From contig NZ_JALPVJ010000040.1 of the NCBI RefSeq assembly GCF_023544445.1, positions 1 to 44,566 of the forward strand: 44,566 nucleotides of DNA, given 5' to 3'. The notes under the pieces are model-generated. The model saw nothing but the letters and a program-made list of their open reading frames with translations. It was not told the DNA's origin and made no database searches. Shown piece by piece: positions 1 through 8,380 of this stretch. Within the stretch, counting starts at the first letter, position 1, and each line of letters begins with the position of its first letter. The position numbers and the translations under genes are program-made. The stretch comes from Actinoplanes sp. M2I2 (GTDB lineage: Bacteria > Actinomycetota > Actinomycetes > Mycobacteriales > Micromonosporaceae).

Positions 1-555
1 ACAACCATTACTGGCAAACACATCCGCCCGCACCACCAGGCACATCACCGACACACCTACCGCCCCAATCCACAACAGGGGTCGATCGGCTACGCCGATC
101 AACCCCTGTTTAACACCAGTCACCTAGCGGCGCTGTCCAGGATCGTCGGTCAACCCGCTGACGAGGTGGCGGGTCGCCGCGAGCTGCGGCGTGGCCGGCC
201 GCAATCTGGAGCAAGGGGATCGAGAGCCGGCGTCCGGGCAAGCTCGGCGCGCTCTGAAACGACCCGCCTCGGGCCACGAAGCAGGATGACCGCGAAGTAC
301 CCCCCCACCGGCGCGAAGCGGGGTCTGATGGTCGCGAGCTGTTCGTGGAGCCGGCCGTTGCGTCCGGTCTGCAGTCGCGAACGACCGGCCGGGCGCGGCC
401 CTGAGGTCCGCTGCCGGAGAGGGCTGATCCGGGTGCCTGGGGGCCCCGCGAAAGTGTGACAAGCACAGGACGTTGAGTCAGCTCACATCGCCATCGCGGT
501 TTGTCCGCGTGAGCGCCGGGTAGCTCGGCCAGGATTCTGGGGGGAGCTGAGCCGC
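1..555. other. Leading stretch without a convincing gene
   Basis: Open frames exist on both strands between about 110 and 466, but they have scattered Arg/Pro/Ser composition, no recognisable domain and no good ribosome binding site. The only clear structure is the hairpin at 74-110. This may be the downstream flank of a gene lying outside the window, or degraded coding sequence. Confidence 0.5.
74..110. terminator. Strong hairpin, probable transcription terminator
   Basis: Two 17-base arms (74-90 and 94-110) pair with a single C-A mismatch around a 3-base loop (TAC). There is no long T-run, as is common for actinobacterial terminators. It probably ends a transcript entering from outside the window, and the near-perfect symmetry would let it work in either direction. 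Confidence 0.6.
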
Positions 556-2151
556 GTGACGATCTACGAGACGGTGCCGGAGTTCAGGGGCGGGCCGCCG
601 GGCGGCGACGTCATGAGCGCCGACAGCTTGAGCCGGGTGTTGCTGTCCGCCGTGTCGGGGACGGTCGGGGGCTGGGTCGCGCGTACGCCGTTGCTGGGCC
701 GCCGGGGTCAGCTGCCGCCCGACCGGCGGCAGTTCGAGCTGGCCCGCGACGCGTACGCCGAGGCCGTCCCGCACGACGTGGCCGCGACGGTCGACGCCGA
801 CGCGATCGCCGAGTGGATCGTGGCGCAGTACCGGGCCGCCGACTACCCGGCCGTGCTGCTCGGCTCGCCGCACGGCTCGGCCGCCCACCTGGCGGTCGCT
901 CTCGGGGCGGCCTGGCTGCCGACCAGCGTGCCGCTGACCGTGACCTGGCCCGGCGGCTCGGTGGGGGACTGGCCCGGCGCGATGGCCTGGGGCGCCGACC
1001 TGGCCCGGTCGATCACCGCGCGGAACCCGTCGATCACGGTTCGCCAGGTGCACGATCCGGTGCGCGGTGGCCCGCTCTGCGGCTCGACCGTGCTGCTGCA
1101 CCTGCGCTGGGTCACCCTCCCGGCCGCGTACGAGCGTTTCCTGCGCACCCGGGTCGCCGCCGGTGGCTGCACCCTGTTGCTGCGCGACCTGCGCACCTGG
1201 CCGGTGCGGGCGGTGTCGCCGCGGCACGGGTTCCAGGTCGGCAGCCCGGTCGGTGGCGGCAGCCCGGAAAGCTATTCGATCGCCAACCCGGCGTTCCGCC
1301 GGATCCTCGAAGCGCTCGGCGCCGCGTCCTGGCCGGAACCGGACCCGGACACCCCGCCGCGCTACGCGGAACGATCGGGCGAGCCGTCCCTGGGCGTCGA
1401 TCTCGGCCGGCTCGGCCAGGAGTCGCACCGCCTGCTCTACGCCCGCCCCGAGACGCTCAGCGCCTGCGTCGCCGACCTGCTGAGGGACTGGCACGCCGAG
1501 GCGGCGGCCAGGCGCGACCAGGCGGCGGCCCCGGGCGACGCGCGCGAGCCGGCGGCGGCCCCGGGCGGTCCGCGGGGGCCGGCGGCCCCGGGCAGCGCGC
1601 CCGAGACGGCGGCCGCTCCGAGCGGTCCGCACGGGCCGGCAGCGGCCTCCGGCGGGTGGTGGCACTCGGGTGGGCCGACCCCGGCCCCGCGCAGCTCGCC
1701 CGAACGGCGGCCGGATCCGACCGGCGGCGTGGGCAACCGGGCCGTGATCGAGTGTGGCCGGCTGCTCGATCCGTGGGTGGTCCGGGCGGGCGGGCTCGTC
1801 CCGTACTGGTGCGAGTCGGCCGCACGCGCAACGGTCGAGAGCGCCGAGCTGTGGCTGGCCGGCAGCGAGCGTTTCGACGGTGTCGCCGTACTGCCCGAAC
1901 CGCCCGGCCACGGCGGCGACCAGGTGGCCGGGCTCGCGCAGTGGCGTTCGCTGGGCTCGTTCGCGCGGACCCGCGAGCCGATGGACCGCTTCACGGCGAG
2001 CCGCTATCCGATGCTGCCGGTCGCCACCGGGCACGCGACCCGGATGCTGGGCGGCGCGGTGCCGGGGTCCACGGTGCCGGTGATGCCCTTGGCGTACGCC
2101 CTGGACCGCCTCGAGCGATCAGGGTCGTCCCTGGGCATGCTGTTCACCTGA
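556..2151 (+). CDS. Conserved-looking hypothetical protein with a low-complexity Ala/Gly/Pro insert
   Basis: This is a 531-residue protein I do not recognise. The start chosen is GTG at 556, about nine bases after GGGGAG; an ATG at 613 would shorten it by 19 residues. No signal peptide or membrane segment is evident. Residues of about 80-310 and 392-531 look like ordinary globular sequence, with a GSPHGSAAHLA stretch near residue 100 that vaguely recalls a hydrolase nucleophile turn but is not a proven motif. Residues of about 314-391 are a repetitive Ala-Pro-Gly-Arg linker built of irregular copies of an A-A-A-P-G-x-x-R/H-x-P unit, so the protein may be two domains on a flexible tether. It is followed directly by regulator debris. 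The frame is well used, but the function is unknown. Confidence 0.75.
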   Translation: MTIYETVPEFRGGPPGGDVMSADSLSRVLLSAVSGTVGGWVARTPLLGRRGQLPPDRRQFELARDAYAEAVPHDVAATVDADAIAEWIVAQYRAADYPAVLLGSPHGSAAHLAVALGAAWLPTSVPLTVTWPGGSVGDWPGAMAWGADLARSITARNPSITVRQVHDPVRGGPLCGSTVLLHLRWVTLPAAYERFLRTRVAAGGCTLLLRDLRTWPVRAVSPRHGFQVGSPVGGGSPESYSIANPAFRRILEALGAASWPEPDPDTPPRYAERSGEPSLGVDLGRLGQESHRLLYARPETLSACVADLLRDWHAEAAARRDQAAAPGDAREPAAAPGGPRGPAAPGSAPETAAAPSGPHGPAAASGGWWHSGGPTPAPRSSPERRPDPTGGVGNRAVIECGRLLDPWVVRAGGLVPYWCESAARATVESAELWLAGSERFDGVAVLPEPPGHGGDQVAGLAQWRSLGSFARTREPMDRFTASRYPMLPVATGHATRMLGGAVPGSTVPVMPLAYALDRLERSGSSLGMLFT

Positions 2152-2152
2152 G

Positions 2153-2595
2153 GCGGGGACGGCATCCCTCGCTCCAGGTCCTCGACGCGCTGAGCCGGGC
2201 TCTCGACCTCGGCCCGGACGCGCGACCACCTGCACCAGCTGGCCGGGACGGCGCCGAGCCGTCCCGGCTAGCAGCAGACGGCGGTACGACCGGACGTCCG
2301 GGAGCTCGTCGAGGAATGGACAACTCCGGCCCTGGTGCTGAACTAGTCGCTCGACATCCTCGCCCAGAACAGCCTCGCGGCGGCCATGTACTCCGGCTTC
2401 GCCGAGGCGCGCACCATCGCGGTGATGACGTTCGTCGACCCGGCCGGGCTGACCCTCTACCGCGACTGGCCGCGGGCGTCCCAGGCGGCGGTGGCGAACC
2501 TCCGGCCGGCCCAGGGGCGCCGGCCCCGTGACCCGCGGCTGTTGGGGCCGGTGGCGCGGCTCGCCGCGGTGAGCAGCCTCACCGCGGCGGCGTGA
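2153..2595 (+). pseudogene. Remnant of XRE-family regulator with MmyB-like ligand domain
   Basis: Translation in two frames recovers a typical XRE/MmyB-type regulator: the end of the DNA-binding domain (RHPSLQVLDALSRAL), then after a one-base frameshift near 2220-2226 DHLHQLAG, then LDILAQNSLAAAMY, the FVDPAGLTLYRDW signature and a C-terminal RRPRDPRL. Two in-frame TAG codons (2269-2271 and 2344-2346) interrupt it. The first helices of the HTH are missing because the remnant abuts the stop of the upstream gene. This is a clear dead gene. The longest intact piece, an ATG-started frame from 2386, is only the tail of the ligand domain and is unlikely to be translated usefully. Confidence 0.85.
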
Positions 2596-2607
2596 CGCCC
2601 GGGTCCG

Positions 2608-3438
2608 TCACGGTGTCGAGCGGTGCTCGGCGTGCGCGCCGTCGATGCCGTCGCGGACCGGGAGGTTCAGCGTGCCGCCCCGCTCGATCGGCGTGATGCC
2701 GCTGAGCCCGTACTCGCGGGCCCGGCTCAGGAAGTCGGTCAGCGGCGACTTCATGACCTGGTAGTCGTCGAAGTGGATGGGCACGGTGATCCCGGGCCGG
2801 ATCAGGCTGGTCAGCTCCACGCCCTGGCGGTCGTCCATGGTGAGCAGCATGCCCATCAGGCGGGTGCCGCCCAGGTGGATCAGCATCGCGTCGATGTCAC
2901 CGAAACGCCGGGGGATCTCCTGCAGCGCGTCGTGCACCAGGGTGTCCCCGGTGATGTAGAGGCGCAGGGCCGACCGCCCGTCCACCTCGAGCTCGACCAC
3001 CGAGCCCATCACGTCGGGCAGCAGCCGGTCGGCCAGGCCGGGGCCGTGCTTGCCGGGCACGGCCGTGACGCGCAGCCGCTGCCGCTCGCGGGTCCACTCG
3101 AAGCACTCCCAGGTCGGCAGGCCCCGGACGGCGAGGTGGCGCTTGCGCCGCAGTTTGCGGCAGGCGGCCGGCGTGGTCAGGATCGGCAGCGTCGGTTCGA
3201 TCCACTCGCGGGCGGCCGCGTCGAAGTGGTCGCTGTGCAGGTGCGACAGCAGCACGCCGTCGACCGAGGTCCGGAGCAGCACGTCCAGCTCGGGATCGCG
3301 CAGGCGTTTGGTCCAGGCGCCGTATCCGAGGTAGACCCGGCTGCCGGCCGGCCCGAACGCCGGATCGGTCAGCAGCGTGAACTGGCCGAGCCGCAGCAGG
3401 GTGGTGGCGTTGCCGATGAAGGTGACGCTGGCTTGCAT
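2608..3438 (-). CDS. MBL-fold metallo-hydrolase
   Basis: This 276-residue protein has the metallo-beta-lactamase fold. It shows the zinc ligand motif H66-L-H68-S-D70-H71, a later GKHG histidine, ITGDT carrying the bridging aspartate, and PIHFDDY near the C terminus. The pattern is of the UlaG/NAPE-PLD-like branch of MBL hydrolases, which open lactones or cleave phosphodiesters. The substrate cannot be told from sequence. It has no signal peptide, so it is cytoplasmic. The start is ATG at 3438 with GGAGGAC just upstream. It follows the diiron-oxidase gene by 33 bases on the same strand and may be cotranscribed with it. A GGTT-N15-GGGTAG sequence (3496 to 3472, minus strand) at the end of the upstream gene could also be its own promoter. 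Confidence 0.9.
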   Translation of the reverse strand: MQASVTFIGNATTLLRLGQFTLLTDPAFGPAGSRVYLGYGAWTKRLRDPELDVLLRTSVDGVLLSHLHSDHFDAAAREWIEPTLPILTTPAACRKLRRKRHLAVRGLPTWECFEWTRERQRLRVTAVPGKHGPGLADRLLPDVMGSVVELEVDGRSALRLYITGDTLVHDALQEIPRRFGDIDAMLIHLGGTRLMGMLLTMDDRQGVELTSLIRPGITVPIHFDDYQVMKSPLTDFLSRAREYGLSGITPIERGGTLNLPVRDGIDGAHAEHRSTP

Positions 3439-3471
3439 GCTGTCCTCCGGGCTGGTGCGAGGACGATTCGA

Positions 3472-4467
3472 CTACCCGGCGAGCACCGGCTCAACCGTGT
3501 GATCTCGCAGCGACGAGGCGCCGGCGTTCCAGGTGTCCAGGATCGATCCAGCCCACAGCGAGTCGACCGCCAGCGCGCAGCGCGCCCCGAAGAGCACATC
3601 CCCGGCCAGGGCGGGTTCGGCCGCGGCGAACGAGCCGCAGAGGTCGTGCGCGGCGATCTGCTCGTGCACGGCGTCGGCCTCGACATGCTCGTCGTAGAAG
3701 GCGGTCGCGTCGGCGTCCCCGCCGAGCCGGCGCAGGCCGTTGGCGTACGACCGGTTGGGCAGCGAGGACGTCATCTCGTACGCGGCCAGGTGCCCGAGGA
3801 TCATGCCGCGCCGCCGGCGGTGCATCCCGAACAGCGACATCAGGTTGTTCACGGCCAGCGTCGGCGCCCCGACCGAGTCGACGTACGCGCCGTAGGCCAG
3901 GTCGAGGTCGAACCACGACATCGTGCTCTTGAACAGCTCCTGGTGCATGCGGCGCTCGACCCCGCCGCCGTACTCGTCGGTCTGGATCTCGACCAGCGCC
4001 GCCTTGGCCCGCCCGCCGATCCGGGGGAGCGCCCACGAGTGCGGGTCGGCCTCGCGCAGGTGATAGACCGACCGGTGGGTGACGAACTCCCGGAACTGGT
4101 CGTAGGTCGCCCGGCCGCGCAGATAGCCGGACAGACCGGGCCCGTCGTCGGCCTCGACGATCTCGGCCAGCGCGGCCGGCACGGCGGCCGGGTCGGCGCC
4201 GGCCGGCGGCTCGCCCACCAGGTCGTACAGCGAGCCGAGAAAGCGGTTCTCGGCGGCGGTGCGCAGCCGCAGCATGCCGGGGTCCCACTCCCACCGGTCG
4301 TCGACGCCGTCCCAGCCCCGATAGGCCAGCTCGTAACACACGAACAGGGTCAGGTGCAGGTCTTCCTCGCCGTCGAAACGGGCAAAGGCCGGGAGTTTGG
4401 CGGCACGGCCGCTGAGCACGTCGATGAGCGCGGCGGAGATTCGACCGCGGGCCGTGGGTAGTTGCAT
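3472..4467 (-). CDS. Iron-containing redox enzyme family protein (haem-oxygenase-like diiron oxidase)
   Basis: This 331-residue, all-helical, cytoplasmic protein resembles the haem-oxygenase-like 'iron-containing redox enzyme' family, whose studied members use a non-haem diiron site for oxidative chemistry. Candidate metal ligands are E160 or E165 with H175 (EIQTDEYGGG...MHQE), E231 (AAYEMTSSLPNRSY), and H261, D265 and H268 in FYDEHVEADAVHEQ, a typical HDO ligand helix. The spacing suggests a complete site. The start is ATG at 4467. It diverges from the CDGSH iron-sulfur gene across 74 bases, and the two could form an oxygenase and electron-carrier pair (inference). It lies upstream of the MBL hydrolase on the same strand. 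The substrate is unknown. Confidence 0.85.
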   Translation of the reverse strand: MQLPTARGRISAALIDVLSGRAAKLPAFARFDGEEDLHLTLFVCYELAYRGWDGVDDRWEWDPGMLRLRTAAENRFLGSLYDLVGEPPAGADPAAVPAALAEIVEADDGPGLSGYLRGRATYDQFREFVTHRSVYHLREADPHSWALPRIGGRAKAALVEIQTDEYGGGVERRMHQELFKSTMSWFDLDLAYGAYVDSVGAPTLAVNNLMSLFGMHRRRRGMILGHLAAYEMTSSLPNRSYANGLRRLGGDADATAFYDEHVEADAVHEQIAAHDLCGSFAAAEPALAGDVLFGARCALAVDSLWAGSILDTWNAGASSLRDHTVEPVLAG

Positions 4468-4506
4468 GATCGCAAGCTTCCCGAATCCAGGGCATGTAAA
4501 CGGATC

Positions 4507-4531
4507 GTTTCAACCGCAGCTCACGGGGCAT
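4507..4531 (+). promoter_or_regulatory. Candidate stress-sigma (SigB/SigF-like) promoter for the CDGSH gene
   Basis: GTTT (4507-4510), a 15-base spacer and GGGCAT (4526-4531) match the actinobacterial SigB/SigF pattern GTTT-N15-GGGTAT with one mismatch. The ATG lies 10 bases downstream, so the transcript would be nearly leaderless. Chance matches are possible in GC-rich DNA. Confidence 0.35.
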
Positions 4532-4541
4532 TCCGGCGGCC

Positions 4542-4763
4542 ATGTCCTCCACGATCGTTCCCTACCCGGACGGGCCGCTCATCGTGCGCGGCGACTTCGA
4601 GCTGCTCACCCCGGACGGGGAGCCGATCGACCCCGGCCGCGGCACCATCGCGCTGTGCCGCTGCGGCAAGTCGGCCACCAAGCCGTTCTGCGACGGCACT
4701 CACAAGGTCGTCAAGTTCCACGCCGAGGCCGGCCGCGAGACACCCGTGCCCCGCCAGGACTGA
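4542..4763 (+). CDS. CDGSH iron-sulfur domain protein
   Basis: This 73-residue protein carries one CDGSH motif: C39-R-C41, C50-D-G-T-H54, in the order C-x-C-x(2)-S-x(3)-P-x-C-D-G-T-H. The three cysteines and one histidine bind a redox-active [2Fe-2S] cluster in mitoNEET-type proteins. There is no membrane anchor, so it is a soluble stand-alone bacterial version. The start is ATG at 4542; no strong Shine-Dalgarno is seen, and a stress-type promoter sits immediately upstream. It is divergent from the diiron-oxidase-like gene and may supply electrons or a cluster to it (inference from adjacency). It converges on the fatty-acid locus, with 12 bases between stop codons. Confidence 0.92.
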   Translation: MSSTIVPYPDGPLIVRGDFELLTPDGEPIDPGRGTIALCRCGKSATKPFCDGTHKVVKFHAEAGRETPVPRQD

Positions 4764-4775
4764 TTTCGCCCCGCG

Positions 4776-6306
4776 TCAGGAGTCCGGCGGCGGGAGCGCC
4801 CGCTTCACGATCTTGCCGGTCGCGTTGCGGGGCAGTTCGGCCAGGAAGACCACGTCCCGGGGGACGCTGAACCGGGCCCGGTGGTGGCGCACATGGTCGC
4901 GGACGTCCTCGGGCCCGAGCGCGGCGCCGTCGCGGAGCACCAGGTAGGCCGCGAGGCGCTGCCCGTACTTGTCGTCCTGCACGCCCACCACCGCTACTTC
5001 GCGGACCTCGGGCAGATCGGCCAGCAGATCCTCGACCTCGGAGGGGAAGACGTTCTCGCCGCCCGAGACGATCATCTCGTCCTCGCGGCCGTCGACGAAC
5101 ACCCGGCCGGCCTCGTCGACGTGCCCGAGGTCGCCGATCGCCAGCAGCCCGCCGACCAGCGTCCGGGCCGAGCTGTTGGTGTAGCCCTCGAAGAGCATCT
5201 CGTTGCCCACGAAGAGGCGCCCGGTCGTGCCGCGGGGCACCGGCCGGCCGTCCGCGTCGAGCGCCTCGACCACGGTCCCGCGCGGCGGCCGCCCCGCGGT
5301 GCCGGGCGCGGCGCGCAGGTCGGCCGGGGTGGCGATGGACGCCCACGAGGCCTCGGTCGAGCCGTAGAGGTTGTAGAGGATGTCGCCGTAGCTGTCCATG
5401 AACCGGGTGGCCAGACCACCGGGGAGGGCCGAGCCGCTGACCGCGGCCACGGTGAGCGGCACCTCGCGCGGCGGCTGCTCCAGCAGCTGTTGCAGCATGA
5501 CCGGTACGGCGATCAGGGCCGAGCAGTCGTGCTCGGCGATGGTCGCGAGCGCGTCGGCCGCGTCGAAGCGCCGGCGCAGCACGATGGTTGCCCGCAGGGC
5601 CAGGCCGATCTGCAGCCCGGCGAATCCCCAGGCGTGGAACAGCGGAGCGGCGACGAACATCCGCACCCCCGCGTCGAGCGGGATGCGGTCGATGATCGAG
5701 CACAGCGGGCGGAAACCGCCGGGTGTCGGCCGCCGGGCGCCCTTGGGCGTGCCGGTCGTGCCCGAGGTGAGCACGATCGTGCGACCGGGCCGCGCGGGCG
5801 GCTCCGGCAACCGGGTCACCCGGGGACCGCCGGCGCCGGTCCACCGGTCGCTGCCGAGCGCGGTCACCCCCGGCGGCGGCACGAACTCGTCGTCGTGGAT
5901 GAGGGCGACGAACCTGGTCGCGGACGACGCCGGCGAGCTGCGGGCCGGACAGGCCGGTGTTGACCAGCACCGGGTCGGCGCCGCGGGTGGCCACGCCGAT
6001 GAGCGACACGACCATCCGGGACGAGTTGCGGCAGAGCAGGCCGACACGCTGGCCCGGCCGCACCGGGAGGGCGGCGGCCAGCCGCGCGGACCGCTCGAGC
6101 AGTTCCCCGTACGTCAGGGAGCCGTCCTCGTCGATCAGCGCCACCCGCCCGGGGTCGCGGGCCGCCGCCTGCCGCAGCTCCCCGGCCAGCCCGAAGCCCC
6201 ACCGGCGCAGCGCGGCGAACTGCCGCAGCACCCGTGGCGGCGGGCCGGGCCGGAGCAGACCGCGCCGGGCCATCGTGCCCAGGACGAACGCCCGGCTCGC
6301 GGTCAT
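4776..6306 (-). pseudogene. AMP-forming long-chain acyl-CoA ligase, frameshifted
   Basis: Two frames together encode one ANL-superfamily acyl-CoA synthetase of about 509 residues. The N-terminal part starts at ATG 6306 (MTASRAFVLG) and runs through NTGLSGPQLAGVVRDQ. The reading then has to shift at about 5913, in a CC pair, to continue as FVALIHDDEFVPPPG. Downstream are the complete core motifs: TSGTTGTPKG (ATP loop), YGSTE, GDLGHVDE, VDGREDEMIVSGGENVFP and the catalytic lysine in PRNATGKIVKR. Everything except this single indel looks intact, so it is either a recent inactivation or a base-call error. Its start overlaps the stop of the acyl-CoA dehydrogenase gene (ATGA), placing it last in the fatty-acid operon, where it would activate the substrate acid. 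Confidence 0.8.
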
Positions 6307-7514
6307 CGGATCTGCCGTCCGGTGATCGCCCGCGAGATGACCAGCCGCTGGATCTCCGACGTCCCCTCGAAGATCGTGTAGATCTTCGCGTCGCGGTACA
6401 TCCGCTCGACGGGGTGGTCGCGCAGGTAGCCGGCGCCGCCCAGGATCTGCACGGCCTGCCCGGTCACCGCGACCGCCACCTCGCCCGCCTTGAGCTTGGA
6501 CATCGAACCCTCGCCGGCCGTGAAGGGCCGCTCGTTGCGGCCCATCCAGGCTGCCCGCCACACCAGCAACCGGGCGGCGTCGATCTCGGTCCGCATGTCG
6601 GCCAGGGCGAACGCGATCGCCTGGTTGTCCACGATGGGCCGGCCGAACTGCACGCGGTTGCCCGCGTACTCCAGGGCGTACTCGTAGGCCGCGCGCGCGA
6701 TGCCGAGCGCCTGCGCGCCGACGGCCGGCCGGGTCAGCTCGAACGTCCGCATCGAGGCCTGTCCGGAGGCGCGGCGGCCCTCGCGGACCCGGGCCAGCCG
6801 GGCCTGCAGGGCGTCCCGGCCGCCGAGCAGGCACGAGCCGGGCACCCGGACGTCGTCGAGGAAGACGTCGGCCGTGTGCGAGGCGCGCAGGCCGAGCTTG
6901 CGCAGTTTCCTGGTGCCGGCCAGGCCGCGCGTCCCGGGCGGCACGACGAACGCGGCCTGCCCGCGGGAGCCCAGCGCCGGGTCGACCGAGGCGGTCACGA
7001 CGTGCACGTCGGCGATGCCGCCGTTGGTCGCGTACGCCTTCTGCCCGGTCAGGATCCACTCGTCGGACACCGGGTCGTGGACGGCGCGGGTACGCATGGC
7101 GGCCACGTCCGAGCCGGCCTCGGGCTCGGTCGAGCAGAACGCGGCCACCCGGGGGTCGGCCGCGTCCCCGAAGCACTGCGGCACCCACTCGACCAGCTGG
7201 TCGGGCGTGCCGGAGCCGTAGATCGCGGCCACCGCGAGCGACGTCCCGGACAGGGCCATCCCGATGCCGCCGTCGCCCCAGAACATTTCCTCGTTCGCCA
7301 GCGGCAGGGACAGCCCGCTCGGGTCGGACCAGGTGTTCACCAGGAACTCGAAGCCGTACAGCCCGATCTTGGCCGCCTCCTGCAGGACCGGCCAGGGAGT
7401 CTCCTCGCGCTCGTCCCACTCGGCCGCGGCCGGGCGGATCACGCTCTCGGCGAACCCGTGCACCCACTCCCGCAGGTCGTTCTGTTCCTCGGTGAGATCG
7501 AGCCAGAACTCCAT
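6303..7514 (-). CDS. Acyl-CoA dehydrogenase
   Basis: This 403-residue FAD enzyme introduces the alpha-beta double bond in acyl-CoA. It shows the family order: N-terminal helical domain, CSTEPEAGSD and the following FAD/substrate-binding beta domain, GNRVQFGRPI, QILGGAGYLRDHPVERMYRDAKI and IFEGTSEIQR, in which E383 is the catalytic base. The start is ATG at 7514, preceded by GGAGGGA at good spacing; an upstream GTG at 7538 would add eight unlikely residues. It follows the MaoC gene by 36 bases and overlaps the ligase start by ATGA. Its usual-length two-domain form differs from the much longer FadE5 found near the equivalent mycobacterial locus. Confidence 0.95.
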   Translation of the reverse strand: MEFWLDLTEEQNDLREWVHGFAESVIRPAAAEWDEREETPWPVLQEAAKIGLYGFEFLVNTWSDPSGLSLPLANEEMFWGDGGIGMALSGTSLAVAAIYGSGTPDQLVEWVPQCFGDAADPRVAAFCSTEPEAGSDVAAMRTRAVHDPVSDEWILTGQKAYATNGGIADVHVVTASVDPALGSRGQAAFVVPPGTRGLAGTRKLRKLGLRASHTADVFLDDVRVPGSCLLGGRDALQARLARVREGRRASGQASMRTFELTRPAVGAQALGIARAAYEYALEYAGNRVQFGRPIVDNQAIAFALADMRTEIDAARLLVWRAAWMGRNERPFTAGEGSMSKLKAGEVAVAVTGQAVQILGGAGYLRDHPVERMYRDAKIYTIFEGTSEIQRLVISRAITGRQIR

Positions 7515-7550
7515 GCGACGTCCCTCCGCAGGGGTCACTGGCCGGTAACG

Positions 7551-8375
7551 TTACGCAGCGCTCACGTGCCCCGCAAGATGCGGTTTCTCGCCGAAAAGCT
7601 GGAAGGCGCCGTCGGCGTGGGCGAAGGACACCGTGGCCGGCAACAGGATCGGCCGGCGGAACCGGACGTCCACTGTGCAGCTCCCGGGCAGGCGCCCCTC
7701 GAGCGCGGCGAGGCAGCGGGCCGCGCTCCACATGCCGTGCGCGATCGGCCGGGGGAAGCCGAACAGCCGCGCGCCTATCCGGGACGTGTGGATGGGGTTG
7801 CGGTCGCCGCTGACCCCGGCGTAATCCGGGCCGACCCGCGCGGGCAGCCGCCAGACCGCGGAGGCGACCGGAGCGCCGTGCTCCGGACGCTCACCCGGGG
7901 CGCCGGAACGGGAGTCCCGCGACCGCGAGAGGTACGTCGACACGCCGGTCCAGACGTCCTCGCCGTCCACGGTCGCGGTGGTCACGACGTCCACCTGACG
8001 GCCCCGCTCGTGCGGGCGCGGACCGGTGGCCCGCACCGCCAGATCCAGGGACATCCCGGCCGTCAGCGGCCGGCGCACGGTGATCCGGTTGGCCACGTGG
8101 ATCAGCCCGATCGCCGCAAAGGGGAAGTCCGGCGCCGTGAGCAGGCGCAGGGCCAGGGGGAAGGCCAGCACGTGCGGATAGGTCGGCGGCAGCTCGTCGC
8201 TCAGCCGGAACCCGCAGACCCGGTCGTACGCGGCCAGGTGATCACGGTCGACGCCGACCCCCCGCCGCACCAGCTCGACGTCGGGCACCGTGTCGCCGCG
8301 CCGCCGGGCGAGCAGCCCCAGGGCCGCTCGCACCGTGCTCGGCCGGGGGTCGCGGCTCAGCTCGACGACGGCCAT
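7551..8375 (-). CDS. MaoC-family enoyl/3-hydroxyacyl dehydratase (HtdX-like)
   Basis: This 274-residue protein has two consecutive hot-dog halves. The second carries the hydratase motif: YAGVSGDRNPIHTS, with the catalytic Asp and His, followed by FPRPIAHGMW. It would hydrate trans-2-enoyl-CoA to the R- or S-3-hydroxy product. Its place directly after the FabG4-type gene (5 bases from stop to start) and next to a FadA2-type thiolase matches Rv0241c (HtdX) in M. tuberculosis. That synteny is known for mycobacteria, and the assignment of the same role here is inference. The start is ATG at 8375. Confidence 0.92.
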   Translation of the reverse strand: MAVVELSRDPRPSTVRAALGLLARRRGDTVPDVELVRRGVGVDRDHLAAYDRVCGFRLSDELPPTYPHVLAFPLALRLLTAPDFPFAAIGLIHVANRITVRRPLTAGMSLDLAVRATGPRPHERGRQVDVVTTATVDGEDVWTGVSTYLSRSRDSRSGAPGERPEHGAPVASAVWRLPARVGPDYAGVSGDRNPIHTSRIGARLFGFPRPIAHGMWSAARCLAALEGRLPGSCTVDVRFRRPILLPATVSFAHADGAFQLFGEKPHLAGHVSAA

Positions 8376-8380
8376 GGCGG

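Noticed and set aside
166..459. 97-residue plus-strand frame and overlapping minus-strand frames near the window start
   Set aside because: No ribosome binding site, no domain, and composition like random translation.
478..2034. Long minus-strand frame opposite the 531-residue gene
   Set aside because: Arg/Pro/Gly-rich with no domain; it mirrors the codon bias of the plus-strand gene, as is typical for GC-rich DNA.
556..2151. Alpha/beta-hydrolase assignment from the GSPHGS motif
   Set aside because: The turn is not a clean G-x-S-x-G and no acid/His partners could be placed.
2386..2595. Independent 69-residue protein
   Set aside because: It is the tail of the MmyB-like domain of the degraded regulator, downstream of in-frame stops.
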